Source: Cryptomeria japonica (lineage: Eukaryota; Streptophyta; Pinopsida; Cupressales; Cupressaceae). Taken from it: 64,000 nucleotides of DNA. Under the pieces are notes generated by a model that saw only the letters and a list, made by a program, of their open reading frames with translations, had not been told where the DNA came from and made no database searches. Below are positions 48,195 to 60,106 of the stretch, piece after piece (position 1 is the first letter of the stretch; every line of letters begins with the position of its first letter). Both the position numbers and the translations under genes were made by a program. Where the stretch lies: positions 660,030,438 through 660,094,437 of the forward strand of contig NC_081414.1 of NCBI RefSeq assembly GCF_030272615.1, read 5' to 3'.

Positions 48195-49100
48195 GTGGAG
48201 TCTATGAAGAAGACTATTGTTTCTATGTCTATGATAGAATCCTTGCATATACCTAGGCAAAAGGACTTGCTACAAGAAGCCTTATCCAATTTTTCCTTGC
48301 CTAATGAGCCTCTAAAAGATCAACCCAAAGTTGTGCTTACTAATGACACCCAAATCAAGAGTAACCAACAAACCAAAGTAGTCAAACCTCCTCCATTTTA
48401 TGTAACTCTAATTGTTGGCCAGAACCTGATACATAATTGCATGATTGATTCAAGAGCTAGTAGCTCAGTGATGCCTAAACAATTCCTTGATAAACTTGGT
48501 TTATCTTATGAACCTATTTCTAAAGGATTTGTCCAATTAGATGAAACAACAATAAAGACAGTTGGAGTGATCAAAGATCTTGGTCTTACTCTACATGCAT
48601 GTCCAAATTTATCGATCCCATGGGATATTTATATAATATATTTGCCACCATACTTTTCTATATGCCTTTCTAGGGATTTTACTCCTAAATTAGGAGGACA
48701 TCTTTCATCAGATTGGTCTCACATGTTCTTTAGAACAAAATATGGTACTAAGGTGACCATTAAATCAAAACCTTTGGCCAATCAACATCTTGAACCCTAC
48801 ACTCAAAGTCCCATAAATATTGATCTTACTATATGTGATCATGAAGAGCTACATGTTGTTCAAGATCTAGACACACCTATTGAAGGCATACCTAATGTAA
48901 CCTTGGATACGTGGGCAGCCGAAAGTAATGTGGAAGATCCATTCAAGCATATGGATGAGGTAGGACTTGGTATTTATATGATTCATGAAGAAGGTATTGA
49001 TGTTCCTAACCTTAAAAAAGATGAAAACCAACAATACAATCAACAATTTGATCAACAAGATAATGAATTTCAGCAATTTTACTTCAATGAATCAAGATGA
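48195..49100 (+). pseudogene. G2 aspartic protease region
   Basis: An open stretch of 301 codons continuing the Gag frame. PPFYVTLIVGQNLIHNCMID and SSSVMPKQFLDKLGLSYEPI mark the protease. The active-site triplet reads D-S-R instead of D-S-G. A spacer ends in a Gln/Asn/Asp-rich run (QQYNQQFDQQDNEFQQF) before the RNase H. Confidence 0.85.
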
Positions 49101-49450
49101 AAAATAGGTTCTGGAGGTGGTGCTATGTTGATTTCTCCTGAAGGTAAGAAATACTATTCAACTTTCAGATCTTCTTTTAGTTGTACTAATAATATAACAT
49201 AATATGAATCACTTGCACATGGTTTGGAGTTGGATAGAAAGAAAAATGTCAAGTGTTTGCAAGTTTTTGGTGATAGTGAATTAGTGGTAAATCAAGTGAG
49301 GAATATCAATGTCACTAAAAATGATGTTCTTAAGATGCATAGGCATAGCATTTGGGAATTAATTGAAGACTGATTCTTTGAACCTATTGTTCTTACCTAG
49401 AAATCAAAATAAGGAAGCAAATAAATTGGTTGCCAAGTGTTCAGTTTGAT
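49101..49450 (+). pseudogene. G2 additional archaeal-type RNase H, between protease and RT
   Basis: GSGGGAMLISPEGKKYYSTF, YESLAHGLELDRKKN, FGDSELVVNQV and, after a frameshift near 49385, RNQNKEANKLVAKC. This is the same order and position as in G1. The first active-site Asp reads Asn (FNESR just before 49100) and the last reads Asn, so it is inactive. Confidence 0.7.
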
Positions 49451-50650
49451 ATCCCAAAAAGAGGTAGATAATATTTAGGTACAATAGTATGCCAAGGTTG
49501 TTGTTAGGCCTTCAATTCCAGGTAACAATGTTTATTGACAAGTTTTTGATTCAGATGAACAAATTACCAGTTTTCTCATTGAAGAGCCTAAGTTTTCAGT
49601 TGGTAATCAACGTAAGTTTGTGGAACAATATGAAAATCAAATTTTTCAATTGAAAACTAACAAGTTTCCCAAGGGTTTGGTAACTCTTGAGTCAATTTTT
49701 AACATAGATGATCACGTCAGAAAAGAGAAAGACAACCTATTTATAAAGGAAGAACACTATGAACCTATTGAAATCTTCAAGGATGAGCTCTTGAAAATTG
49801 GCAAGGTATGTACACCTAAAGAAAAACATGCTTTTATTCTCCTTTGTTGAGAATTCAATGATTTATTTGCATGGCAATATGGATATCTAAAGGGTTTTAA
49901 TCCTGAGTTAGCTCAACACACCATTGAGATGGAACCCAACTAAAAACTTGTAAGGCAGAAGAATAGGCCTCTAAGCCTTGAGTTAGAGTATCTAATGAAA
50001 ACATAATTAAACAAGCTGATTGAAGGTAGTATTATCTTTCCATTAAAGCACACCTCTTGGGTTTCAAATCTAATTCCCGTAAGGAAGAAAAATGGTGAAC
50101 TTAGGCTTTGTGTTGATTTTAGAGAACTAAATAGGGTTTCACTCAAAGATCACTATCGGCTAACTTCAATGGAGAAAATATTGTAGGTTGTTTCAGGTTC
50201 AGAAAGGTTCTCTTTGTTAGATGGTTATTCAGGATACAACTAGATTTTGGTTAAAGAGGAAGACCAATATAAAATAGCCCCACCAAGTGGGGTACTATGG
50301 CTTACAAAAAGATTCCCTTCGGACTGTCCAATGTAGGGGCAACATTCCAAAGGGTGATGGATATGGCATTCCAAGGGTTGATTAACAAATTTGTTCTTGT
50401 TTACTTAGATGATGTAACTATTTTTTCAAAGAAAGCTAATGAACATTTCCATCATCTTAGACAGATCTTTGAAATATGTAGAGAATACAAGGTATCATTA
50501 AACCTCAAAAAGAGCATTTTTGCAGTCTATGAGGGAAAACTTATTTGTTGCATTGTTTCAAAGCATTGTATTTCCATTGATCTAGAAAGAATAACAACTA
50601 TCCTGGTTTTGCCATTTCTGGACATAAGAAAGGTCTGCATAGATTTATAG
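49451..50650 (+). pseudogene. G2 reverse transcriptase
   Basis: A spacer is followed from 49620 by the N-terminal arm (FPKGLVTLESIFNIDDHVRK), then SWVSNLIPVRKKNGELRLCV and DFRELNRVSLKDHYRLTSME near 50070-50170, SLLDGYSGYN near 50215, IPFGLSNVGATFQRVMDMAF from 50310 and catalytic VYLDDVTIFSK near 50400. Frame changes near 50290 and stops at 49848, 49941, 50003 and 50184 inactivate it. The spacer before it (49451-49619) has no motif. Confidence 0.85.
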
Positions 50651-51321
50651 GTAGAATCAATTTCATAAGGAGATTTATTCCTAATATTGTATCCACTTAC
50701 AACCATTCTCAAAAAGAGCATTCCATTTCACTAGACTAAGGAAGGTAAGGACAATTTTGAAGAGATTAAGGAAGCACTTTCAACAACCCCAACTCTTATT
50801 AACCCAAATTTTGAAAAAGATTTCATATTATATGCATTTGGGAGTGTTGATACTATTTCAACTATGCTATATCAGCAGAATGAAGAAGGGTTATCTTTAG
50901 TCAAATTCTGCATGATTACAAAACTAGATATTCATTTGTAGAAAAGCATGTATTAGCTATAGTAAGAATCCTTAAGAAATTTAGGCATATACTTTCAAAT
51001 AACAAAATACAACTAATGGTTACACATTCAATAGTAGAAGATTTTCTACTCAGTAAAGATATCAATGATAAGAGAGCAAGCTGGATTACAAAGGTGATGG
51101 AGTATGACATTAATATCAAAGTTACCAAGTTTGCTAGAGGCAAAGGCTTATGTGAGCAGCTTGCTGGAAATGAAGAAAACAACAAAGTAGTTGACCACCA
51201 AGCTGAAACAATGCTGAACAATGAAGAACAAGTTGTTGTTCTAGTTACATCAGCAAGTTGGATTCAACAAATGGGTCATTACTTGCAAAAAGGTGATTGT
51301 CCTGAAGGTTTGGAAAAGTAA
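50651..51321 (+). pseudogene. G2 gypsy RNase H region
   Basis: FEEIKEALSTTPTLINPNFE near 50755 is the connection. The RNase H start reads LYAFGSVDTIS, with Phe-Gly at the usual D-A position. The tail SIVEDFLLSKDINDKRASWI and ARGKGLCEQLAGNEENNK is open from 51016. Several frameshifts lie between about 50900 and 51015. Confidence 0.75.
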
Positions 51322-52508
51322 AAAAAAAGGTATTTTAGGCTACAAGCCATTACTTATGCTTTAGTTGATAGATTTTTATATAAAAAGGATTATAATAATG
51401 TTTTGATCAGATGCATAGAACTAGAACAGATTGAAAAAGTTTTGCAAGAATTTCATGATGGGCCCTCTGGAGATCATTTCGCTCCAAGAACCATAGCCCT
51501 GAAAAATCATGAAGGTTGGTTATTACTGGCTAGATTTATTCAAGGATACTCATGACTGGGTCATAAAGTGTAATACATGTGCAGTGTTTGTAGGAAAGAA
51601 GAATCTTGCAGCCTTGCTCCTACATCCAATTTTAGTGGAACAACCTTTTGGCAAGTGGGGACTTGATTTCATTGGCCCCATTAATCCACCTTCAAGTGCT
51701 AGACATAAATGGATACTTACAAACATAGACTACTTCACAAAGTGGAGTGAAGCAGTTGCACTGAAGGATGCAAAAAAAACATTTGTCCTAAACTTCTATC
51801 AAGACTTGGTTTCTAGGTTTGGTACACCAGATTCAATTATTTTTTATAATTCTTTAGCATTCATTGGTTTAAGAGTTTTAGATTGGTTTGTGAAGCATAA
51901 TATTTTTTTGAAGACTTCTTCAAACTATTACCCTCAAGGTAATGGACAGGTTGGGTCCACTAATAAGAATTTGATCAAAATCATCAAGAAAACAATACAA
52001 GACAATTAGAGAACTTGGCATGAAAAGATGAAGTGAGTCCTTTGGGCTGATAAGGTTACACCTAAAAGAGAAATTGGTAATTCACCTTATGATCTAACAT
52101 TTGGTATAGAGGCTAAAATCTTTATTTCAGTTGAGTTGCCTACATTGAGTATGATTAAGGAGTTAGACTTTCTTGATGAGGAACCTATGCAAATTAGGCT
52201 TGCACGACTAATGGATCTAGAAGAAATAAGAAAGGAAGCATTAATGAATCTAGAAAACCATCAAGCTCAGATGAAAAGGACATTTGATAAAAAAAAGTTG
52301 TACTAAGAGTTTTCAAGGAGGGAGATGTAGTTTTCAAATGGGAGGAACTAAAAAGAAGACCTGGTAAACTCAGGAAGTTTGATGCCATGCGGGATGGCCC
52401 ATATATTATCACATAATGCAAGAAAAATAATGCTTTCCAGCTTTCAAAGCTGAATGGAGAGGTGTTGCTAATCCCTATCAATGGGATTAACCTCAAACAA
52501 TGCTATTA
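51322..52508 (+). pseudogene. G2 integrase
   Basis: EFHDGPSGDHFAPRTIALKN near 51445 and KCNTCAVFVG near 51570 are the zinc part. The core follows: WGLDFIGPINPPSS near 51660, then SIIFYNSLAFIG near 51835 (the second Asp reads Tyr) and GNGQVGSTNKNLIK near 51945 (Glu reads Gly). Two of three catalytic residues are therefore lost. The C-terminal tail ends near 52508 without a chromodomain. Stops at 52007 and several later ones. Confidence 0.85.
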
Positions 52509-52841
52509 AGTATCAATGTTTGCATATGTACATAGTAGAGTAGTTCAATTTTAGTTTCAGTTTTCAGCTTTCAATAAGTGCTCCTAGCACATCGCTACTT
52601 CAATTTCAGTTTTATCTTTCAGTTTATCTTTCAAGAAGTGCTCCTAGCACATTGCTACTTCAATTTCAGTTTCAGTTGAGATTTCAATAATTGTAGATGT
52701 TGCACATGTTCTCTAACTCTATCTTAAACAAAGTTATGACAATTTTCTTTTGGTAAAGATTCAAACATTTGAGCTATAGTTTTTAGAAATAATGAAGAGA
52801 AGAGATTGACTCAATGTCCAATGGATTATCAAAGCATCCTA
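52509..52841 (+). other. G2 3' untranslated segment
   Basis: No gene. It contains a 60-bp tandem repeat (52569-52680) and AT-rich sequence. A purine-rich stretch near 52793-52806 (GAAGAGAAGAGA) could be the old polypurine tract, about 36 bp before detectable LTR similarity. Confidence 0.5.
52569..52680 (+). repeat. 60-bp tandem repeat with hairpin
   Basis: Two units offset by exactly 60 bp share AAGTGCTCCTAGCACAT and GCTACTTCAATTTCAG. GTGCT-CCT-AGCAC in each unit is a 5-bp inverted repeat. The second unit is slightly shorter. Confidence 0.8.
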
Positions 52842-55741
52842 TAGTCTTCAATTGGTCTTCAAAGTTGTAATCTTATCTTGCTCCTGATCTTCAAACAAAC
52901 CTGCAAATGATGAGAGAGAAGGGTTAAAGCTCTAGTTATGAGACCTTATATGTTCTACTAAACATAATATAGTGCATCACATGTACCATAGTGATCAAAT
53001 AGTTATCAGATGCATGCAAGAGAAACTAAAAAGTATCAATTACTGAGGCATCTAATCATGAGCCTAGAAGATGCATTTATTTTGTTAACTTGTTTGTTCA
53101 CTGTGTAGGTATAGGAACATAGTGCATTACTTATTTATCATTCAAGCATGTGGGGTAAAATGAGGCTCCCATAAGGGTTGAGCCCAACATGCTAATACCT
53201 AAATATGGCTTCAGTTAACTTTCAAGATCACTATTATAAATTATATGTTGGTGTCTAATGGAACCATACTTAGGTATTAAACTACCAAACAACCCCAATA
53301 GGGTCTTAGAGTAATTATTGCAACATCAAATCCAAAGGAAGACCAGTGATCATAAGCCACAAAGACAGTCTTGAGATTAGCATAACACAAAGGTTATCTC
53401 TATCTCTAATAAGTCATTCTATGCAATAAAGATAAAAGATAGTCCTTAACATAGTGAGATGAAAAATAGTGAAAATAAGAATAATCTTTTATATCGGGCA
53501 GTGATCATGCACTGGCAAGGAGAAATGATGTTCATAAAGTGAAACGACAGTAATATTTCTCAAGGGTATGAGATATCCATAGCATAGTGATAATCATATA
53601 AACTTTAATGCATAGTGAAAGGACACATAGAGCAGCCTAGAATAGAGTTCAAGATGATATTCCTTGTGCCATGACATACCAAAAGTATAGTGATTTCATA
53701 TTAAGGGTAGGCCTAAAAAGATGGTTTGCAGGGTTCATGAATACACACAGAATATCAGTCTATGACCACCATGAAAGTCTCACAATCACAAAGAGAAAAA
53801 GTACAGTGCTATAATCCAAAGACAACCTCAAGCATTTGAGCCATAGTGAAGAAGTTTGGGAGGGAGCAACCTTATCAAGAAAAAATGATGCAAAGATTAT
53901 AGCAGCAACCTTAGGGGCAGGAAAATCATCATGACACAGATTGGGTATCTTTGTTTGTGATAACAATGAAGCTGATAGCAATGAATATACACAACTCTTC
54001 ATCCTTAAAGTAGCTACCATATCTTAAAGGACTCAAGAGCAACATTTTAATGTTTAAAATAAAGTATAGATCTAGAAGATATTCTTAGTCAAACCCATGA
54101 TAGTGAGGGCATTAGGGACAACCATAAAGGATTGAAAACTATCATCCTCAAAGATCATAGTGAGTTAAATTTTATAGTAGTCCCAATGGAAAAGAAAATA
54201 CAATGAGCTATACAACTTAAAGGTCAGCAATAAAAGATAAATCCACACTTAGGTGGCAATGACAGTAGCAGCCCTTGAAGGAAATAAGTATATAATGCTA
54301 CAAAGGCAATCATATATATAGGATCATGAATCAAAGCAAGGTCATAGTCATTAATAGAAGTCACAGTGACACAACTTAGGACCATACACAGTTAGCAAAG
54401 ATAATGGCCTAAGAACAATGGATTGAGGTTACATCAAGATATAGTGTCAAAAGATGCATGTACAACTATAGTAACGTCAACCATGATAGCCATGGGCCAT
54501 CATACCAAACACAAAGGTGAGACTAATGCACATATCAAAGAAGGTCTTAGCAACATCAATACTATCAAAAGGAATAGATAAAAATCAAAAGTTAAAAGTA
54601 CAATATTATTAACAAGGATATTCAATACCAGATGATATGCCAAGGTAGCATAAAGAATTCAATTTGCATGCAAAGCCAAGAGAAGAATTCAAAAGGGTGA
54701 GGTTGTAACCAGTGCGAGTTCATCCACAGTCCAAAATATTGGAAAGGTGGAGATACTTATTTAATAGTCATTCATAAGAAGACATTTCATGATAGTCCAT
54801 ATAGTAGCAGCTCAATTCAAGTTATTAGTTCTTAGTCACAAAGATGCATAACAAAGATAGTTGTAAAGTAGCTAGGACAGCCAGAGTAGAAGGAAGTCAA
54901 TAAACAATGAAAGTATAGTCCTTTGGATTGAAGTTTATAGTCATCTTATGATTAACAAAGAAGCAATTTTAGATCTAACATGGTATGTATGATCAACTAG
55001 AAGGAAATATCTTCAAGACAAAGATACAAAATATAGAGTAGCCCCAACACATATAGAATGAAAGAATGAAGGTTTGCGTGTTACTCAAGGAGAAACTATA
55101 ATTTGCCTAAATATTTCAAAAATATGGTTTGCAACATTTCATGATGGTCTCAATTTATAATAGTCAAAGAGAAGTGATAAGATTATTTGCATAGATTGAA
55201 GATCATAGAAAAGCACAAATATAGTCACAAACATCAATCATCAGCCATGAAGAAAAAGGACATCAAAATCTTTGTCAAACTCCAAAAAGACAAAAAACAC
55301 AGTATGAGAATTCCCTATTACAAAAGACATAGTGAAAGGAAAATACAATCAGCTATTATAACAAAAGAGATGAGCAACCTACATCATAAATACTCAAACC
55401 CTTTCATATGAAGGACTTTAATATCAAAACACAGTGACTTATAATGTGGACACCCTTCTTGTCAAGAACATTCAACAACATAAAGAAGATCACAAGGGAT
55501 ATAAATTCTTGAGAGAAAAGCAAGAACCACACAGTGTTATCTTCACAAACCCTGGCATTATTAGGGTGCAAGATAATGTTAGGGTTTGAGAAGTCAAAAT
55601 GATGCAAATACCAAGAACCCTCATAGTCGAAAGGATTTTATTGATGCTGAGAAATATTAAGATGAAAGTGCAACTATAATTAGGGTTTTATTAAAAAAAA
55701 TTCATGCATCGAATACAATATATAGAGAGATGCAGAAGCTA

Positions 55742-56262
55742 TGTTAGGACATAATATTATTAGGGAGCACATCCTTATAACATTTATATATAATGTTCTA
55801 ATATAAGGTTATAAAACCTTATATATTATATGCTTTATAAGCATATCCCATTTGAAATAATTATAATCTAGTAACTATTAGATTATTAATTATTTATGAG
55901 TGGGGGTTATTGAAAAGGTGTGACTAGTGAAGTCACCCTTCCTCCTATATTTAAGGAGGTTCTCTCTCATTTGAGAGGTGTGTGAATTTGGAGCTTTATG
56001 GTGAGTTGTATCACTATGCATATGAGGTATTATTGGCCATGTGGAAGTATTGGAGGAGTATCCCCAGGTTCATGTCTATTTTATTATAGACTATATTTGT
56101 AAGTGTTTTAATTAAATGATGCTTTATGGGGTTTTTTACCCGAAAGGGTTTTCCCCATGTATATCTTGTGTAATGTGTACATTTTGCATGTATGTTTCAT
56201 ATTTCATTTACTTTATAATCTTGTTAATAATGATTAGTATCCTTAGATCCTAATTTCTAACA
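55742..56262 (+). mobile_element. Solo LTR, 521 bp, copia-like
   Basis: TGTTAGGACA...TTTCTAACA inserted in the G2 3' LTR. Flanks AGCTA (55737-55741) and AGTTA (56263-56267) are a 5-bp duplication with one mismatch; the 5' LTR has the empty site near 27250. No internal region. Orientation is inferred from the U5-like motif at 56126-56158 and downstream T-rich part. U3 is rich in hairpins: 55801-55824, 55828-55846 and about 55863-55886. Confidence 0.85.
56126..56158 (+). promoter_or_regulatory. Hairpin with GAAA tetraloop in solo LTR
   Basis: ATGGGG (56126-56131) pairs with CCCCAT (56153-56158), and inside it ACCC-GAAA-GGGT (56138-56149) forms a perfect stem with a GNRA loop. It occupies the place of the GGTTTTCC/GGGTTTCC motif of other LTRs here, near the expected R/U5 polyadenylation region. 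Confidence 0.65.
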
Positions 56263-56829
56263 AGTTACAACTTTCATTCGTGCATGTATAAAGGTTTTCA
56301 CAAATAAACTATAAATATAGGCATAAATAAAAGCAAAGAATTCTACAAAGAAACCTTTTTTGCTAAAGGAAACGACAAAAACAAAAGAAAAGATTCATAC
56401 CACGCAAAAAGTTCATACAGATATGTCCAAATTCTAACAATGCAAAACCCCAGTTCGAGCCCAAAAAGAAGAAGAACATGCATGGCAGCCATAGGCGACA
56501 AAGAGTCTTCTCCAAGAAGACAAAAATAAAAATGAGCATGTTTTTAAGGGTTCCTTGTTTTCCCTTTTTAATGCCCTAATTCGAGCTTGCATAGGCTTTT
56601 CAATTTATTCTTAAAATAAATCATTTCCTTCTTATTGTCACTGGGGTAATGACTTTTAAAGTCATTATACCTATGAGATGTCTAAAGAGCCCATGGAGGT
56701 ATACAAGGGTTTGAAGAAAGGCATGCAAGGTATTAATGCCTTTATTTTCATTTTAATATAACTTTATTAAAGAAAAATAGAATCAATTATTCTTAATAAA
56801 GTTATACTAAAATTATTTTTATTAAATAA

Positions 56830-57112
56830 TTTTTTTTGTTTAAACTATGTCTGGTAAACTTTTTAACGTGACCAGTGACACTAACACGACACGCCCTCAG
56901 GCTCCACGTGAACATTGTTGACCTGGAGCTATGAACTAGTGAGGCCACAAATGGGGGACCTCATCCCCACACTTCACTTGTTCAAATCCATGAGCACAAT
57001 GACCCAGCAAAGGGACAAGGCCTTGCGAGCACAGTGGCCCAATAGGGATTTGAACCTTGGTGGTCGCTTCACCAACGAAGTGTTTTAACCACGACAATAC
57101 ATGTCCGAAGAC
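56830..57112 (-). mobile_element. tRNA-like SINE, 283 bp
   Basis: Inserted in the G2 3' LTR. Duplications at 56815-56829 and 57113-57127 match at 14 of 15 bases. On the minus strand it starts GTCTTCGGACATG and has an A-box-like TGGTTAAAACA (near 57083-57093), then a B box GGTTCAAATCC (57046-57056), as in an RNA polymerase III promoter. It ends with eight A (56830-56837). It would be mobilised by a LINE enzyme in trans. The 5' G2 LTR lacks it. Confidence 0.85.
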
Positions 57113-58333
57113 ATTTTTATAAAATAACTTAATACAACTTTATTGAAAACAATTTTATTAATTGTTCTTAATAGTTTTATTAAATTATTTAAAAGAGAAC
57201 AACACCTTGCATGCATCATAATATATTAATTTTTAACATTTATTGAAAACAATCTTATTAATTGTTCTTAATGAATGATAAAATCAATTATTGTATTACG
57301 CATGCATGGAAGTGAAGCTTGAAGGATTTTTTATTTTTTCAAAACTCATACAATTATCAGTGCCTGAAAAGAGTGCTTTTAAGATAAAAAATAGTAGTTC
57401 ATGAGTCAGAGAAGGATTCCACTTGCATATACCTTAAATTAGGGAGCTTTTTTGGTCAACAAACATTGAGTTTGGAGAAATTTTGCATGCTCTTTACAAA
57501 CCTTTTGAGGCAAATTCGACCTTCAGAGCTCTTCATGCAGATTTTCAAGGAAAAAGCACTCAACTATCTTTAGTCCTATTTCTTCTCAAGACTATTTCTA
57601 TAAATTCTCTCTTCTCTTCTCTTCTCTTCTTTTTCAATTCTTTCTTTTCTGCCTACACATGGAATAAAAAGAATTGTAGCTCACAAATTTTATGCATTGT
57701 AATAGAGTTATTTTCAGCATTCAATAAAGATAGCAGTTATTCCTTATCAATATCTTCTTGTTTTTTCTTATTGTCATAGTGATGATTTGATGAAATATTG
57801 TGATTTACATTAAATCCTTTATTTTGTCTCATTTATGCTCTATGAAAATAGGGAAATTTAATGCTAAGTTCAAGTTGCATGTTGTGTTTATTAAGTTTTT
57901 AGTTTTTTGTATCTGTGAAAATATTGTTTTCCTTTTACAAACATTGAAACTTTGAATCTTCATGCAAAATATTTATGAGCTTTCTGATCTAAATTAGATT
58001 GTGAAGTAGGTTTAAGTCTTTTTGCAGCTGATTATAGTTTTAGGACAATGGATAGAAACCCATAATTTTTGGTGCAATCACCTCCTTTACTTTAGGATTT
58101 CATTTAGTTTTTTAGTGTCCTTTTTCTTCGCAAAAAAATTATTTTTAGGAGATTCATCATGCAGGAAGCCGACGTATAATTTGAAGGTCTACTTTCACCA
58201 TAGATAACCCACAGGCCTGAAAGTATTCCAATGTTTAACAAGATTGTTGTATTTCATAGTTAGCTTCATGGGTGCAATCCTTCATGACAACAAGAATGTA
58301 GGTGCTTTTGACATGATGCCTCAAGAAACCATT

Positions 58334-59666
58334 TGTAGTGTCATAAATTGTAAATGTATACAATTTCATCCTCACCTAAAACTCACCTTGGGGTTCTATC
58401 TTTCAGTGCTTGATGTCTGCTTTGAATTTTCTCACACCTTCCAAAAACCTACATTTTAAACTCCCTTTCCAACCCTTGTTCAAACTTGAGGCTTGATTAA
58501 TAGGACCAAGGCACCAGGGGTGCCTTAGTCATGGCTCAAGGCCAGGGAACCTTCACCACCTTGGTCCTCCTAACCAAGACCCAAATTTGGTCCCATTAAT
58601 GGTCACTTCAATTCTGTAAGAATTTAGGTCATGTGTTATCCTTGCTTGAGAAATTAAAATAATTTTTGAACAATTAAGTATAAAAGGAGGCCTACCTCTC
58701 TCATTTAAAGTCTAATATGGATGGGTCTCTCTCTTAATTACACTCTAGAAAAATTCAATTCAAGTGAACAAGCAATCAAGCATTCGTCAAGCATTCAATA
58801 TGGCACCCATGACCATCCTTCCATCAAGACATTATACATGACATCCTAAACCCTTGGTATGAGGATTCAAGCAAGCCTCATTGAGGTATCAACCTGAATT
58901 ATAAGCATTCAAATTTAGTTCTAGCCTTTCCCTCAAAATAAAATTATTTTGTTACATTTCAATTCCATTTCTATTTTAATTATCATTTCAATTTTAAGGT
59001 TAATTCCTAACCGAGGTTTGACTGAAGGCAAACTACTATCCACAACTCTTTTCTCTCTTTGTGTGTGTAGGAAATTGATTCAGGTGTTGCGATCAAAGAT
59101 TCTAATAGAACAGATGATGACAAACAAGTTTAACTTTTACAAGCATGAAAAATGGAGGACTAGGTAGCCCCACCACCTTGGTCTTAAGAATTTTGCTTGA
59201 TACTCCAACAGTGGATCTTGTGCATCTCCTTGATTTGGAAAACATCTCGCTTGCCTTTTTGGAAGTTGTAGGACCAGGTTTCCCTACCCTTTTGGTCCCA
59301 ATAATTTGGCCTAGATTTTCAACTAGAAGTTTTGATTAATTTTCTCTTCTTAGATCCATGTTTGTGGCTCTGTTTGAAGTCTAGAATATTTTGTTATCAT
59401 TTTTTTGCTCCAATTTTTTATTGTTTTATGTTTTAACTTTATAATTCAAATCCATTTTTTTCTCTCTAAAAGGGGAACAACAAACAAGTAAATCTCACTA
59501 GTATCTTATCCCTCTTCTCTAATTGAATTGTGTCTAGATCTAAGGGGTTTACAATTTCCCCTTTTAAATGTAAGGTTGATCCTGTTTAATTGGTGGTTTT
59601 ACTATCCTTATTGGTGAAACCCTAGTTTTTACCACCTTATATTTTGGTGAACCCTTCGCTCTTACA
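58334..59666 (+). repeat. G3 5' LTR, about 1.33 kb
   Basis: Starts TGTAGTGTCATAAATTGT, close to TGTAGCATCGTAAAATTGT of the 30150 solo LTR, and ends near CTCTTACA at 59666. TATAAAAG at 58679-58686 is a likely TATA box. A perfect 8-bp stem lies at 58508-58526 (AAGGCACC-AGG-GGTGCCTT). The right end is chosen by similarity to TTTACA in the solo LTR and is less certain than the left. Confidence 0.7.
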
Positions 59667-60106
59667 TTTGTATTATTTTTTATTTGTTGTCTCAAATCTG
59701 ATTTGTATGCACTTAAAAATTCATATTTGCACTCATAGATCATATATTCACTTGAATTAAATTAATTTAGAGGTTAAATTCATAAAAACTCTATTTTATT
59801 ATTCTAAAATTGACTTGTGGGTTACATAATTTTTCAATTGTACTCTTAGATATGATTCTTATGACATGTTATGTTTAGATTTAGATGCATCTAGTATTCA
59901 ATATCATAATTCATAATGTTTAATTCATTTATTAATCAATAATTTTTCAAATAAATTGTAGTTTTTAATCATAGTTTACATTTCCAATCATTGCACTCAA
60001 TATTTTCTTCATTGTGCATAAATCTTGTTACCCTTAGTCCTACATTCAATATTCTAATGAGAAAATTTTATAGAATTAAGATTCCCAAGGTTGAAATACT
60101 AATGAT
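59667..60106 (+). other. G3 leader before gag
   Basis: AT-rich, with no gene and no clear primer site beside the LTR end. It occupies the place of the 5' untranslated leader. Confidence 0.5.

Larger units (their letters stand above)
15184..58333 (+). mobile_element. G2: giant-LTR Ty3/gypsy (Tat/Ogre-like) element, host of nested insertions
   Basis: Two similar flanks (15184-46347 after removing insertions, and 52842-58333) enclose a plus-strand gag-protease-RNase H-RT-RNase H-integrase region. Without insertions the 5' LTR is about 4.76 kb, and the 3' LTR about 4.67 kb up to where G3 breaks it. A Tat-type primer site follows the 5' LTR. The first 100 bp of the LTRs differ at about 8 positions, the oldest pair in the window. 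It is dead: many stops, and altered catalytic residues in protease and integrase. LTR outer ends are approximate because TG...CA termini could not be fixed. Confidence 0.85.
52842..58333 (+). repeat. G2 3' LTR, broken at the right by G3
   Basis: Matches the 5' LTR segments at 15184-15830, 24973-27773 and 45028-46230. It holds two insertions absent from the 5' copy (55742-56262 and 56830-57112). It lacks R1 and G1, so it gives the empty sites for both. Weak similarity to 46230-46257 continues up to 58333, where the G3 LTR starts. Confidence 0.85.

Noticed and set aside
57046-57095. tRNA gene on the minus strand
   Set aside because: A and B box-like sequences are present, but there is no full cloverleaf or acceptor stem, and the 283-bp unit with target duplications and poly(A) fits a SINE.
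57601-57635. CTCTTCTCTTCT run as a possible promoter or satellite
   Set aside because: A short pyrimidine microsatellite inside the G2 LTR; its counterpart near 45548-45570 is shorter and there is no wider array.
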